Notes under the pieces: generated by a model | Databases searched by the model: none | What the model saw: only the letters and a program-made list of their open reading frames with translations | Told to the model about the DNA's origin: nothing | Shown: piece by piece, positions 38,381-48,305 of the stretch | How the letters are laid out: every line of letters begins with the position of its first letter | Position numbering within the stretch: position 1 is the stretch's first letter | Position numbers and translations under genes: made by a program | Assembly: GCA_001642415.1 (NCBI GenBank) | Contig: LTDK01000099.1 | Coordinates: 28,568-92,567 of the forward strand | Length of the DNA stretch: 64,000 nt | Direction: 5' to 3' | From: Nematocida ironsii | Taxonomy: Eukaryota > Microsporidia

Positions 38381-39403
38381 TTAATAGTCATCTCCACGAG
38401 ATAGTACTTCAATTCCAGACTCGTTCACATAAAGCGTATGCTCAAACTGTGACACCAAAGACCCTGGAGAGTCGTACAATGGAGGGTAATCATCTATTCC
38501 TCCTATTTTAGTTAGGTAGTTAATGTAAGTATCTGCAGACTTAATTTCTGTTGGGTCTATGTATCTCTTACAGAATGGGAGTGTTGAGAAAGTATTCTGT
38601 ATGTACTTCATAAGTGTTTTTCCTCCTTCTAGCTTTGAGTGTACATTTGGGTTACTGATCATATAATGTGAGCAGTCCCCTTTTTCATTCACATATCCAT
38701 TCCCAGTGGTTGCAAATGTTTCAATTGCAAAGAACTCACCAGGGAGCATTCTAGACTTATTCCCAGAGTTTTTTATAATGGGAACGTACTTACCCCCGTG
38801 TATTTTATACTGGTTAATAGAGTGGCCATTTAAGTTAGTCACTGGCCGTATAGGGACTGTCCTCCCATCAATGGTTAGTTCATAACTTCTAATAACTTCC
38901 TCTGCTTTATCTGCTATATCCTTAATTGGTGCATCTGGTCCAGCAAGCTTTAAGCACTCATAGACAGACTCACGTGCAGCAAGTAAAAGATTATCATAGT
39001 CCGGATTAAAGCACACAGTAAATGCAGAGTCTATAATGTATCCATTAACATGCGTACCAAAATCCACCTTCAGTATATCATTTGCAGCAAGGACAACTGG
39101 ATGTGATTTTGGGTTAGGACTATCATGAGCAGCACAACTGTTCAGAGAAAGACCTGTGGGAAATCCTATTCCTTTATTATATCCCTGGCCCAGTACTGTT
39201 TTTGTACCATTCTCTACTATTTCAGCTATTTCTAAAAGAGTCATTCCAGGCCGTATCTGGGCCTGTAAATTCTGCCTCACCATCTTATGCGCAGTTGCTG
39301 CAAGACGGGCTGACTCTATCGGTGAGAGTATTGTAATTTGTTCATTTACCAAAATGTTTTTAAGTTCTGGAACCTCCACTTTATTTATAAGCTGTGGGAA
39401 CAT
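38381..39403 (-). CDS. MAP2: methionine aminopeptidase 2
   Basis: Removes initiator methionine; cytosolic dimetal peptidase and the known target of fumagillin. Metal ligands by position: Asp near 113 and 124 (DFGTHVNGYIIDSAFTVCF), His near 192 (NLNGHSINQY), Glu near 227 (FAIETFATTGNG) and Glu near 320 (QFEHTLYV). The fumagillin-reactive His sits in SCAAHDSPNP. Length 340 aa: the long Lys-rich N-terminal extension of animal and yeast MetAP2 is absent, as in other microsporidia. Type 2 is shown by the insertion region around residues 250-300. ATG at 39403; the tRNA gene lies just upstream. Confidence 0.96.
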   Translation of the reverse strand: MFPQLINKVEVPELKNILVNEQITILSPIESARLAATAHKMVRQNLQAQIRPGMTLLEIAEIVENGTKTVLGQGYNKGIGFPTGLSLNSCAAHDSPNPKSHPVVLAANDILKVDFGTHVNGYIIDSAFTVCFNPDYDNLLLAARESVYECLKLAGPDAPIKDIADKAEEVIRSYELTIDGRTVPIRPVTNLNGHSINQYKIHGGKYVPIIKNSGNKSRMLPGEFFAIETFATTGNGYVNEKGDCSHYMISNPNVHSKLEGGKTLMKYIQNTFSTLPFCKRYIDPTEIKSADTYINYLTKIGGIDDYPPLYDSPGSLVSQFEHTLYVNESGIEVLSRGDDY

Positions 39404-39437
39404 GGCTTAAAATTTTACTAAAAATTTATAAAAAAAT

Positions 39438-39531
39438 CTCCTGAGATGGATTCGAACCACCGACCCTACGATAACTCCAATGGGAATTCCACTTCTACAG
39501 TCGTATGCTCTTCCAACTGAGCTATCAGGAG
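39438..39531 (-). tRNA. tRNA-Tyr: tRNA-Tyr (GUA) with a 22-nt intron
   Basis: Full cloverleaf on the minus strand: acceptor CTCCTGA pairs with TCAGGAG, D arm GCTC/GAGC, anticodon stem TACGA/TCGTA, and T arm GGTGG-TTCGAAT-CCATC. The anticodon GTA is at 39496-39498. A 22-nt insertion at 39473-39494, directly 3' of position 37, is the canonical tRNA intron site. Mature length is 72 nt; no encoded CCA. It lies 34 bp upstream of MetAP2 and 73 bp from POLA2. Confidence 0.96.
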
Positions 39532-39604
39532 CCGATAACAGAACACATAAACCACAGAAGACATCCAGTTATAAGAGGAAAGAAGAAGCAACAGTAAATT
39601 TTTT

Positions 39605-40756
39605 ATGGATAGAGTAGAGGAGCTTAGTAGACGGCTAGTAGAGAAGAATGAAAGAGTCTCTAAGATGGGTGTTCTTTCTGTTGTACAGAGTAAGCATAAA
39701 TTCCTTCCTGTTCTTACAAAGTATTTCTATGCTTATATTCGCAGACGTCTTGAAGCACTCTGTGGGACTGATTATGTAATAAGCACCAGGGAAACCATTG
39801 AGAAAGAGATTTACTGCGGAATGATCATCTATACAAATAATACGTATTATTTACTTAGTGTACGCACAGATTATACTGCAGTTATATTACGCCTAGATTT
39901 AGCAGAACTTCCAGAGTATACGATATACCCAGGACAGATAATAAAAGTACTTGGTACGAATATTATTGGAGAGGAAGTAGTTGCTGATTCATTAGTATAC
40001 GACAGAGAATTCAATGAACAAGCAGAACAACCATTACCAGGAAAGTTTCTTATTAGTATAATTGATATGAAGAGGTTAAATATTCTTAATACAGAAGAAA
40101 CAAGCAATGTACATGAATCAGAGAGACTTCTCAGTATAATTAATGAGTGTATCTCAGATGTACTCATAATATTTGGTGATATAACTGTACAGGACAGGGA
40201 CATGTGTAAATCTATAGCCATACATAAAAGAATCAGGATAGTATGCATACCGTATACAGATGGACTAGAATCATCTATGACGTATCCTACTGAGTATATT
40301 AATAGAGTGACTAGTCCACTTCCTGTATATAATGAGGATAATGATGGTATACGTGGACTGTGTGATATAAGCAAGTGTTGGTTTATTGAGTTACAGAATC
40401 CTTGTATGATTAGTCTAAATGGTGTACTAATTGGTATAACAACGGTTGATATTCTTATGGGCATATCCAGGAAGGAAATCAGTCGGAATAGGGAAGATCG
40501 GATGTATGATATTTTAGTACATTCTGTATATCAAGGGACATTCTTACCATTTATACCACAGGATATACCTGTGGATTATTCTGGGTTTAATGCATTCTTA
40601 TGGCCGTACAGACCGGACTTGTATATATTCCCTACGTGCTTATCTGCTCGCATTGAAAGCATATGTGATACTTATGTGATTCCTGTGTGCACTGCTAATT
40701 CATTGATTGAAGTGAATTGCAGCATGCAGGGTCTCATTGAAATAGCTCAGAATTAA
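39605..40756 (+). CDS. POL12: DNA polymerase alpha subunit B (POLA2/Pol12)
   Basis: Regulatory B subunit of primase-polymerase alpha. The OB/phosphodiesterase-like C-terminal module is visible: LQNPCMISLNGVLIGITTVD (about residues 264-283), FLPFIPQDIPVDYSGFNAFL, then YRPDLYIFPTCLSARI. The 'NPC-x-x-x-x-N-x-V-x-x-G-x-T-x-x-D' and 'P-D-x-x-x-x-P' blocks are typical of POLA2; catalytic phosphodiesterase residues are not expected. Length 383 aa, against 598 (human) and 705 (yeast), from loss of the N-terminal domain. ATG at 39605. Confidence 0.88.
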   Translation: MDRVEELSRRLVEKNERVSKMGVLSVVQSKHKFLPVLTKYFYAYIRRRLEALCGTDYVISTRETIEKEIYCGMIIYTNNTYYLLSVRTDYTAVILRLDLAELPEYTIYPGQIIKVLGTNIIGEEVVADSLVYDREFNEQAEQPLPGKFLISIIDMKRLNILNTEETSNVHESERLLSIINECISDVLIIFGDITVQDRDMCKSIAIHKRIRIVCIPYTDGLESSMTYPTEYINRVTSPLPVYNEDNDGIRGLCDISKCWFIELQNPCMISLNGVLIGITTVDILMGISRKEISRNREDRMYDILVHSVYQGTFLPFIPQDIPVDYSGFNAFLWPYRPDLYIFPTCLSARIESICDTYVIPVCTANSLIEVNCSMQGLIEIAQN

Positions 40757-40781
40757 TAATTCCCATTCGTTATCACAATAA

Positions 40782-40802
40782 ATTTCGGGTTATATCGGGT
40801 TA
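40782..40802 (-). promoter_or_regulatory. recurrent TAACCCGAAAT motif, with a second CCCGA half copy
   Basis: Exact ATTTCGGGTTA (40782-40792), followed by TATCGGGTTATT: two cores 10 bp apart on the same strand. It begins 25 bp after the POL12 stop and lies about 300 bp upstream of KRE33. Confidence 0.35.
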
Positions 40803-40845
40803 TTAAAACTTATTACATAATGACTAAAAAGTACTCATAATATAT

Positions 40846-40995
40846 CACCCATTGTGTAATATATTATGCATAATTAAATAACTTTTAACACACTGTGTAA
40901 TATATTATGGTGTATTTTATTGTAATAATTAATTTTATATTCACTTTATAGTAATTATCACACATTGTGTAATATATTATGGTATATTTTATTGT
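40846..40995 (+). repeat. three imperfect direct repeats, 23-36 bp
   Basis: Copy A 40846-40868, copy B 40888-40923, copy C 40960-40995. All share TGTGTAATATATTATG. B and C are 36 bp long and differ at two positions. Starts of B and C are 72 bp apart. Located in the 347-bp gap upstream of KRE33. Confidence 0.8.
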
Positions 40996-41103
40996 TATTA
41001 TACGGGCAGCTAGTAAAATATTTCATTTCAGCCTTAAAGTGCTTCACTGCCCAGATGTGGTCGCTGTGCTTTAAAGACAAAAAAATTTCAGTTGGTAAAA
41101 AAT

Positions 41104-43470
41104 ATGACAACTCATAAAGAAAGAGTAGACAAGAGACTGCTGAGTCTATTAGAAGAGAGTGTTAAGAACAAGCACCGTTGTATAATTGGAGTATGCGGTA
41201 AAGTAAAGGAAGTAGTACACCATATACACTCCTTACTATCTAGATACACTATTAGACCAAATGTCTTATGGGTATACGAAAAAGAGCTAGAAGCAAAGAC
41301 GCATAAAATAGGCCAGGCAAAGAAAAGAAAGAATGCTGGTGAGGTGGCACTTTCTAATTTTGAATCATTCATTGTAAACACTGAGATAAATTACGTATTC
41401 CATAATGAAGCAGAGAAAGTCTTAGGAACAACCACTGATTTCTGTATCCTTCAAGACTTTACAAAGATACCTGCTAATGCACTAGCTAGTGTAGTGGAGA
41501 GTGTAAAGGGTGGAGGAGTAATTCTACTTCCAGTTGAAGAAACACAGAATATATACACAAGAAGACTTTATCACTTATTACAGTCAGCAGATAATTATAT
41601 AATACTGGATACTCAGATGAATATACTTAAAGAATCAACTTCTGTAGAAGAATCATTAGAAGATAAAGAAAATATACAAAATATTCTTGACCAGAAGATA
41701 CAGCAAGTAAAAGACTCTGCTAATATGCTGAACCCACTGAGTGTAGTATGTGCTAATAGTACAGCAATATTAATGAAACAGTGTAAAACACAGGATCAAG
41801 CAGATGCTGTACTAACACTAACAGAGACCATAGATAAAAGAGCACTAATTGCTATTACTGCTGACAGAGGAAGGGGAAAGTCTGCAGCACTAGGTCTTTC
41901 TGTTGCGCATGCTGTTGTAAAGGGACTGAATGATATTTTAATATCTGCACCGCACTTATCAAATGTTCAGACAGTATTCCAGTTTATTATTGTGGGTTTA
42001 ACTGCGAATGGGTATAAAGAACAATTTGATTTCTTTGTGGAGTACTCTAAAACAGCCAAGAAATCGATTGAGAAGATTTCTATTTCAAAGACGCATTATC
42101 AGACCATTCGGTTTATGCCACCACAGAAACTAGCACATTCACCTTCTATGCTTGTAGTGGATGAGGCTGCAGCTGTTCCATTGCCTATACTGAAAGATAT
42201 GCTTGGGATGTATCCTACACTTATTTCATCTACGACTGCTGGGTATGAAGGTACTGGGAGGGCACTGTCACTGAAATTATTTAAGTCATTAAACCCAGAA
42301 ATTATCCGGTTGGAAGAACCAATTAGGTACAGTAGGCATGATCCAGTAGAGTATTGGCTAAATAATGCATTATCACTGTCACCCGAAATACCAAAAATGA
42401 TTACATTCCCACCACGAGAAAAGTGCAAGGTGTACACGGTTAATAAAGCACTTTTATTTTCAGGCCATGAAGAGACTGAGAAGATTCTTAGGGCACTCTC
42501 CAGCATACTTCTGTCTGGTCATTATAAAAACAGTCCAAATGATCTGCAGACTCTTGCAGATGATCAGCACCATACTTTAGTCACATTATTAACAGAGGAT
42601 GGAAGAGTACTGGGTTTAGCACAGTGCGTGAAGGAGGGTAGTAAATCAGCTCTTAATGAGACACAGCAGAAGTATAATGAAAAGAGAACAGAAAAGGGTA
42701 ATTTAATTCCCTGGTCACTCTCACAGTACTTCCTGGACATGGATATATTTGAGCAGGTAGGTCTGCGTATTATCAGAATTGCCATTCATCCAGATGCACA
42801 GTCAATGGGGTATGGATCATACCTTGTAGAAGAGATCATAAGGTCTACAACAGTAAATACATGCCAGAGCACATCAAGCAAGAATACAATTCTTTTTTCT
42901 GATCTTGCCATGGACAGAATTGATTATATCGGTGTATCATTTGGAGTGACTCAAAGACTGCTTGAATTCTGGCTACGACTGGATATGAAAGCAGTTTATT
43001 TAAAGCATACACTATGCAAGACCACTGGTGAACACTCACTGATCATGATGCGAGCACTGTCTACGGCAGCACAAGAAAAAGTGAAGGTATACCAAAGAGA
43101 GTTTACTGAGAGATTCTTAGAACTCCTCCCTGGATGTTTTAGTACTGTTTCTACACTCATTGCTCTGCAAATAATTGCTCCATTCCAGGAGGATATAGTC
43201 GAATTTACAGAATCAAAGATCAAGCGGATGCAACAGTTCTCTCGTTGTAATTTAGATCTAAGGATAGTTGCAGACCTTCTCCCTATGCTGGCAAAGGAAG
43301 TCTTAAAGACAAAGAAATCAACTGTCTCTACAACCCAAAAGATAATTTTGCTGGGAATGGGCTTACAACACAAAACAATAGAAGATCTTACAAAGGAGCT
43401 GAAATTACAGCACTCACAAGTGAAAATGCTAATTGCTAAGGCAATGGCTTCTCTCTCCCACTCTGCATAA
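41104..43470 (+). CDS. KRE33: RNA cytidine acetyltransferase KRE33/NAT10
   Basis: Makes N4-acetylcytidine in 18S rRNA and tRNA; nucleolar. N-terminal DUF1726-like domain, then a RecA-like ATPase with Walker A in ADRGRGKSAALGL (about residue 253) and DEAAAVPLPIL (about 352), then a GNAT acetyltransferase with HPDAQSMGYGSYLVEE (about 562), and a C-terminal tRNA-binding-like region. These four parts in order identify NAT10/Kre33/TmcA. Length 788 aa, against 1056 in yeast. The open frame begins at a TTG at 41092, but the first ATG at 41104 gives MTTHKERVDKR and is preferred. Confidence 0.96.
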   Translation: MTTHKERVDKRLLSLLEESVKNKHRCIIGVCGKVKEVVHHIHSLLSRYTIRPNVLWVYEKELEAKTHKIGQAKKRKNAGEVALSNFESFIVNTEINYVFHNEAEKVLGTTTDFCILQDFTKIPANALASVVESVKGGGVILLPVEETQNIYTRRLYHLLQSADNYIILDTQMNILKESTSVEESLEDKENIQNILDQKIQQVKDSANMLNPLSVVCANSTAILMKQCKTQDQADAVLTLTETIDKRALIAITADRGRGKSAALGLSVAHAVVKGLNDILISAPHLSNVQTVFQFIIVGLTANGYKEQFDFFVEYSKTAKKSIEKISISKTHYQTIRFMPPQKLAHSPSMLVVDEAAAVPLPILKDMLGMYPTLISSTTAGYEGTGRALSLKLFKSLNPEIIRLEEPIRYSRHDPVEYWLNNALSLSPEIPKMITFPPREKCKVYTVNKALLFSGHEETEKILRALSSILLSGHYKNSPNDLQTLADDQHHTLVTLLTEDGRVLGLAQCVKEGSKSALNETQQKYNEKRTEKGNLIPWSLSQYFLDMDIFEQVGLRIIRIAIHPDAQSMGYGSYLVEEIIRSTTVNTCQSTSSKNTILFSDLAMDRIDYIGVSFGVTQRLLEFWLRLDMKAVYLKHTLCKTTGEHSLIMMRALSTAAQEKVKVYQREFTERFLELLPGCFSTVSTLIALQIIAPFQEDIVEFTESKIKRMQQFSRCNLDLRIVADLLPMLAKEVLKTKKSTVSTTQKIILLGMGLQHKTIEDLTKELKLQHSQVKMLIAKAMASLSHSA

Positions 43471-43527
43471 AAATAAAGCACTCTTTGGTCTTTTAACCAC
43501 TTAAAATTTGTTTTCGGATTTTTCTCT

Positions 43528-45372
43528 ATGCATATAAAGAACGCAAGAAGAATTATTATTGAGTCACTGGAGGGGAGAAGGAAACCCACGGCGTATGATG
43601 TAGAATACAATATGGACGAAACAGACAGAGACATTCTGCAGTATTTACAGAGCAGGCACTCTTGGTTCACAGAGGACATGTATGAACTGGTCATGGACAG
43701 ACTAGAAAAAGAGCATCACTTTTTGCAACGAATTGCCATAACAAAAATATCTGATGGTGATGATTTGGCAGAGGAGTGCAATATATGTGGAGGAAAGGAA
43801 ACGGAAGATGACAACTTTCTTGTGTTCTGTGATGGGTGCAATATTGCTGTTCACCAGTCTTGCTATGGAGTACCGCACATTCCAGAGGGCAGCTGGCTCT
43901 GTCGGCCATGTCTTTTATCACCAAAAAAAGTAATTAGTTGTATTCTGTGCTCTTTACAGGGCGGAGCATACAAGCGAACTAGAAATGGGTTTTGGTGCCA
44001 TGTGATATGTGGCTTACTCATACCCGGTGCACGGTTTGAGAATGTTTCTTTGGTTGAGCCTGTTGACATAGATGATGTACACAGGAGCCAGCACCACTGT
44101 ACAGAGTGTGGGTTTAAGAAAGGAGGCGTGGCAAACTGTGCATACTATGGCTGTCGCAGATACTACCATGCGACGTGTGCTGTTGAAAGCCAGAAGTACA
44201 TAGACATTGCCAACGGAATTTTATTTTGCACTGAGCATGATCCAAAGAAAAAAGCAGAACTGGCCATGACTCGGTCTCCTGATAGCAATTATCCCGTACT
44301 TGAGAATCCCCCAGTCCTTTACAATTATGTCCCACTGTGGCAGCCGCAGAGAAGAGTTCACTTAGAAATTGAAAATGTTCCTGTAAAAATTTCTGATTAT
44401 GTGGTCAACCGAATTGCAGAGCGTGATCTACCCAATATAAAATCAAGCGCATCCTGTATTAAAGACATGTTTGCTGCATGGCAGGCCAGAAAGAAGGACA
44501 GGACAATCATAAAAAGGCTTCGCATTGACTCTCCTTCAGATGAGTTCAATCACTGGGGGAAGAGAGTGTTTACAGAGAATCCAGTAATTACCAGGGAATC
44601 AAATATTTTACATGCGATTTTAAAACTTCCAGAAGAAATAGTCCTACCCGCAGCAGAGAAGTACTTGTATAACATATGCGCAGTCACTACGCACAGAATC
44701 ATGAATTCATATAAACTCGCAGAGAGCATAGCAAACACAACATCCAAGCACATTTTAGATATGGAAAGTAACAGAATCTCGCTTATCTCTCAATTCATCA
44801 AGGGATACAACCAGATACAATCTCTGCACAATGCATTAACAGCTGTAGACAGACATTCTCTATTTAAAGAACAAATTACAGATGATATTGCCCCAGGGTA
44901 CTCCTCTATAATACGCACACCCGTATCACTTGATCTTATAAAGCAAAGAATATCTAAACTTAAGTACAAATCATTTGCAGACACTGTGAAGGACGTAGAA
45001 TTGCTCATAAATAATGCATACACGTACAATGGCCGTGACTCCTTCATTGGAATAGAAACTGCTCGTATAGAAGAAAAGCTTAGACAGTATACAGTTAAAG
45101 AAAATGAAATAATTCTAGCCAGAATATTACCAAACCCATACATGCCGTATACAGTCATTCGCACAGACTTAGAAGCAATTTTAGATGCAGTAGAGGTACA
45201 GGAGATTCTAACAAAGAAGACTCACTTGATAGAAAGAGACAGACTAATTACAGTAGATTCATCAGAAAATATTATGGAAAGGCTATGTGAGCTAAACCGA
45301 TTAACAGGAATATCTCCAAGCCAGGAAAAAGAACAAACTAATTCTGTAAAAGCAGCTGTTAATTTTAAATAA
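43528..45372 (+). CDS. NTO1: NTO1/BRPF-type PHD-zinc knuckle-PHD and bromodomain protein
   Basis: Chromatin reader and scaffold of MYST histone acetyltransferase complexes (NuA3 in yeast). An N-terminal EPL-like segment (YDVEYNMDETDRDIL, about residues 26-40) is followed by PHD1 (CNICGG...CRPCLL, about 87-130), a knuckle and extended PHD2 (CILCSLQGGAYKRTRNGFWC through YHATCAVE), then a bromodomain at about 444-520 (HSLFKEQITDDIAPGYSSII ... NNAYTYNGRDS). The bromodomain contains the conserved Asn-bearing YN position. Length 614 aa compares with 748 for yeast Nto1. Confidence 0.93.
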   Translation: MHIKNARRIIIESLEGRRKPTAYDVEYNMDETDRDILQYLQSRHSWFTEDMYELVMDRLEKEHHFLQRIAITKISDGDDLAEECNICGGKETEDDNFLVFCDGCNIAVHQSCYGVPHIPEGSWLCRPCLLSPKKVISCILCSLQGGAYKRTRNGFWCHVICGLLIPGARFENVSLVEPVDIDDVHRSQHHCTECGFKKGGVANCAYYGCRRYYHATCAVESQKYIDIANGILFCTEHDPKKKAELAMTRSPDSNYPVLENPPVLYNYVPLWQPQRRVHLEIENVPVKISDYVVNRIAERDLPNIKSSASCIKDMFAAWQARKKDRTIIKRLRIDSPSDEFNHWGKRVFTENPVITRESNILHAILKLPEEIVLPAAEKYLYNICAVTTHRIMNSYKLAESIANTTSKHILDMESNRISLISQFIKGYNQIQSLHNALTAVDRHSLFKEQITDDIAPGYSSIIRTPVSLDLIKQRISKLKYKSFADTVKDVELLINNAYTYNGRDSFIGIETARIEEKLRQYTVKENEIILARILPNPYMPYTVIRTDLEAILDAVEVQEILTKKTHLIERDRLITVDSSENIMERLCELNRLTGISPSQEKEQTNSVKAAVNFK

Positions 45373-45535
45373 CTGTTTACGGTTTGTTATCTTTTTTGTA
45401 AATCTTTCTCAGATCATTTTCCTTTTAGGCGACTCTTCACTCTATTTTTATTCTTTTTTGAAAAATCAAATGAATAAATAGATTTTATTTAAGTTTTACC
45501 TTTAAACTATAATTAAAATTATTTAAATTTTATCG

Positions 45536-47908
45536 ATGTGTATAGATAAGAGAATAAGGCATATTCTTGCATTAACTGTAGTTCTTATAACACTAATAAC
45601 AAAAAGTAAATGCACAGAGGGCATTAGTATAAACACAAACATGCTCAGTTCAAATGATACTGTGAGTAGCAGTCTGTATAGAACTCCTTTTTCTATAAAT
45701 AATAGTAGGCTTATAAGACCGCCTGAAAATGCTTTAGACTGGGAGCTAGTAGTGCATGCAATGCTTGAAGAGGTTTTAAGTGAGAACTATGTATGCTTAG
45801 AGCATAGCAGTCCTGTCTGTGAGATAGTTCATACCATATTTAGTGTTATTAGAAGACTAGGTGTTAACTATATAAAAGAGTTAATTATATATAGTGGGGT
45901 TTGCAGTTCCAGTGAAACAAGAGTACGGTATACGTATTATAAAATACTAGATAAGTGTAATAAATGGCAGCCTAGTTTAATAAAGGCGGTGTGTATGTAT
46001 ATGGAAGATATATTCCCTATGCATTTATTAGCTGATCATAATCAAGTACTACAAAAAGTGAGGAGCGTCCATTTTCCAGTTTTGGCAGAAAAACATAATA
46101 TTCGTAAATTATTCCGGCCAATGAACAGGATTGTACTTCGCTACATAAAACCCCTAATATTAACATATAACAAACAAAACATAGAAAACAAATTACAAAG
46201 GTGTATGTACATTGTTCTCTCCATGCTTATTAAAAACAGCATAATATACAATGACCTTTTAACCATAGATAATGACGAATTCAATAGAATAGAAGACTTT
46301 AAAAAGTGTAAATTAACAGATTCATTTATATTTCTTATGAAGCACTTTCGTATTTTTGTGATTACCATTCAGAAGATTCTAGATAAAAGATCAAATGTGA
46401 GTGGCATGGCCCCAGTTTGTATTTACATTAAGGATAATGAAATGTTATTAAATTCATTTACAGAACTCTGCGACCCGAAGAATTATGAGACGATAATCTT
46501 AAACTTTGACCAGTTATTGTATTTTGAGACTCAACAGCAAATGATATTCCTTACGCATAATATATATCTTAAGGCCGTGGATGTATTTTATGAACTGTGC
46601 CATTCAAAAAAAGTTCAATTAAAATGTATTCGGGATATAATTGGTAAGCCTGGTGATGTTTTTATTAAACCAATGTGCAGAAATTTAACTACATATTTGT
46701 ACTTAAATGGCAATATTCCAGGCTCTAGCAAGAGAATTGAATTCAAAGAAACCTCTGAATTTGAAGAGGATGGAACTCATCATAGATTATTAGGAAAAAT
46801 GTCCGATAGAAAAAAGTTATTCTATGCTATACATTTTGTGAATACGTGCACTATGCAGTATGAATGCAAATGGCTACCAACTGTTTTAGAGTTAGTGGGT
46901 AATAAAAACTCACATGTAAAACCGCATACACTAGCAGAGATAAAAATATATCTAATGAAATTAATGGAAACTTCTGATATGCCTGGTGTTATTATGGTAT
47001 ACAAAAAGAAAAAAACAGAACATACTATTTACTGGGAGAGAATTACAGACAAAGAGATGGAAGTAGATACAATAGAAAGCTTATGTAAGTATAATGTTAT
47101 ATTCTACTTTGTGTGGAAGTGTGCTAATATATATGAAAGAATATATAGTTTTGGTATATTTAGGCCAGATGAAGAATCATTAAACAATATGCCAATTCCT
47201 GTTATACTTACAGAAATAACAAAAGCGCAAATAATAGGATATAATTCGAAAAATTCTCCTAACATCATATCCTTCCATGAATTATCCATAACGCCAGTTC
47301 TAGTTCCAGACACGTATACAGCGAATAAGAAACTTACATCAGAAGAGGCGTATGCATTTAATAACCATCACGATTATTTTATGATAAACTCCAATAGTTA
47401 CTCATACAAGCACATAGACAATGCATTTAAAAGAGTTCAAGAGAAAAATGGTGTGCTTATTTGCCAGGAAAGAATTATGGATACAAAAATATGCCGGCCT
47501 ATAAATATTCCATTGAAGATTTCCATAAAGGTTTTAGCAGCCGAGAATAACAAAGAATTCCTTACTACAATATTCAAAAGCCCCGGTGCTCTGTTTAAAG
47601 CACAGCATGCATGTGCATGTAAATTCTTTGATTTCCTTGACCCAAAGGACTATGAAATTGGTATATTCCTAACAAATGATGCCCCATGGGACTTAACTTT
47701 AATCAACATGCCAACAAATAATTGTCATTACATTCCATCTGAGTATGTCATACAGGAGATTAAATCCAATACAATAGATTTACAAAACAATAGAGCATTT
47801 AATTTTTGGAATGCACAGATTCGCTGTATTAATGAAAAATTAATTATACCACAAGAATCTCTTATTTGTCACTTATACAGAAATCTGTACATGTTGGCAT
47901 TGACATAA
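45536..47908 (+). CDS. secreted 790-aa protein, unknown
   Basis: N-terminal signal peptide (HILALTVVLITLITKSKC) preceded by a short basic stretch (MCIDKRIR). The body is mostly helical, Ile/Lys/Asn-rich, with about 25 cysteines, which suits an oxidised extracellular product. No membrane anchor and no domain recognised. Not clearly related by eye to the other secreted unknowns in this window. ATG at 45536, about 160 bp downstream of NTO1. Likely host-exposed (inference). Confidence 0.78.
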   Translation: MCIDKRIRHILALTVVLITLITKSKCTEGISINTNMLSSNDTVSSSLYRTPFSINNSRLIRPPENALDWELVVHAMLEEVLSENYVCLEHSSPVCEIVHTIFSVIRRLGVNYIKELIIYSGVCSSSETRVRYTYYKILDKCNKWQPSLIKAVCMYMEDIFPMHLLADHNQVLQKVRSVHFPVLAEKHNIRKLFRPMNRIVLRYIKPLILTYNKQNIENKLQRCMYIVLSMLIKNSIIYNDLLTIDNDEFNRIEDFKKCKLTDSFIFLMKHFRIFVITIQKILDKRSNVSGMAPVCIYIKDNEMLLNSFTELCDPKNYETIILNFDQLLYFETQQQMIFLTHNIYLKAVDVFYELCHSKKVQLKCIRDIIGKPGDVFIKPMCRNLTTYLYLNGNIPGSSKRIEFKETSEFEEDGTHHRLLGKMSDRKKLFYAIHFVNTCTMQYECKWLPTVLELVGNKNSHVKPHTLAEIKIYLMKLMETSDMPGVIMVYKKKKTEHTIYWERITDKEMEVDTIESLCKYNVIFYFVWKCANIYERIYSFGIFRPDEESLNNMPIPVILTEITKAQIIGYNSKNSPNIISFHELSITPVLVPDTYTANKKLTSEEAYAFNNHHDYFMINSNSYSYKHIDNAFKRVQEKNGVLICQERIMDTKICRPINIPLKISIKVLAAENNKEFLTTIFKSPGALFKAQHACACKFFDFLDPKDYEIGIFLTNDAPWDLTLINMPTNNCHYIPSEYVIQEIKSNTIDLQNNRAFNFWNAQIRCINEKLIIPQESLICHLYRNLYMLALT

Positions 47909-48305
47909 ACTATCAGTTGCGCATTGCACTGCGCCTTCAAGTTTTAAATACCTTGTGCTTTCCAGTTATATTCCATAAGTAATTATTATGGTTTATCTGA
48001 TGCTCTAATATGATTTTTATGGTTTTGAGTGTTTATGGTGTACTCATCTATTATACTCATTTTTGTGGTATTATTTATATTGTTTCCTTTATACGCATAC
48101 ATATTAAATTTAAATTTACAAAAATAAAACTATTCATATTCTATTCTTAAGCTGGATACTTTTCTTTTATTTTTTTAGTATTCATTGGTAATAAAATAAA
48201 TACAGTAAAATATAGAATGTACTTAAATACATAAAGCATAGTATATGGGTAGACATGACGTATATATTTATTAATAGAAACCAAAGCATAAACAATAATC
48301 ACTGG
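47909..48305. other. intergenic region between convergent genes
   Basis: About 400 bp, A+T-rich. It contains a small hairpin candidate GCGCATTGCACTGCGC near 47919, close to the stop of the secreted gene, possibly a 3'-end signal. Nothing else supportable. Confidence 0.4.

Noticed and set aside
39871..40464. 197-codon minus-strand frame inside POL12
   Set aside because: Opposite conserved POLA2 blocks.
42996..43694. 232-codon minus-strand frame over the KRE33/NTO1 junction
   Set aside because: Opposite two secure genes; composition typical of an antisense frame.
47917..47936. GCGCATTGCACTGCGC hairpin as a terminator
   Set aside because: A 5-bp stem is weak, and eukaryotic 3' ends do not depend on such hairpins; kept only as a note in the intergenic entry.
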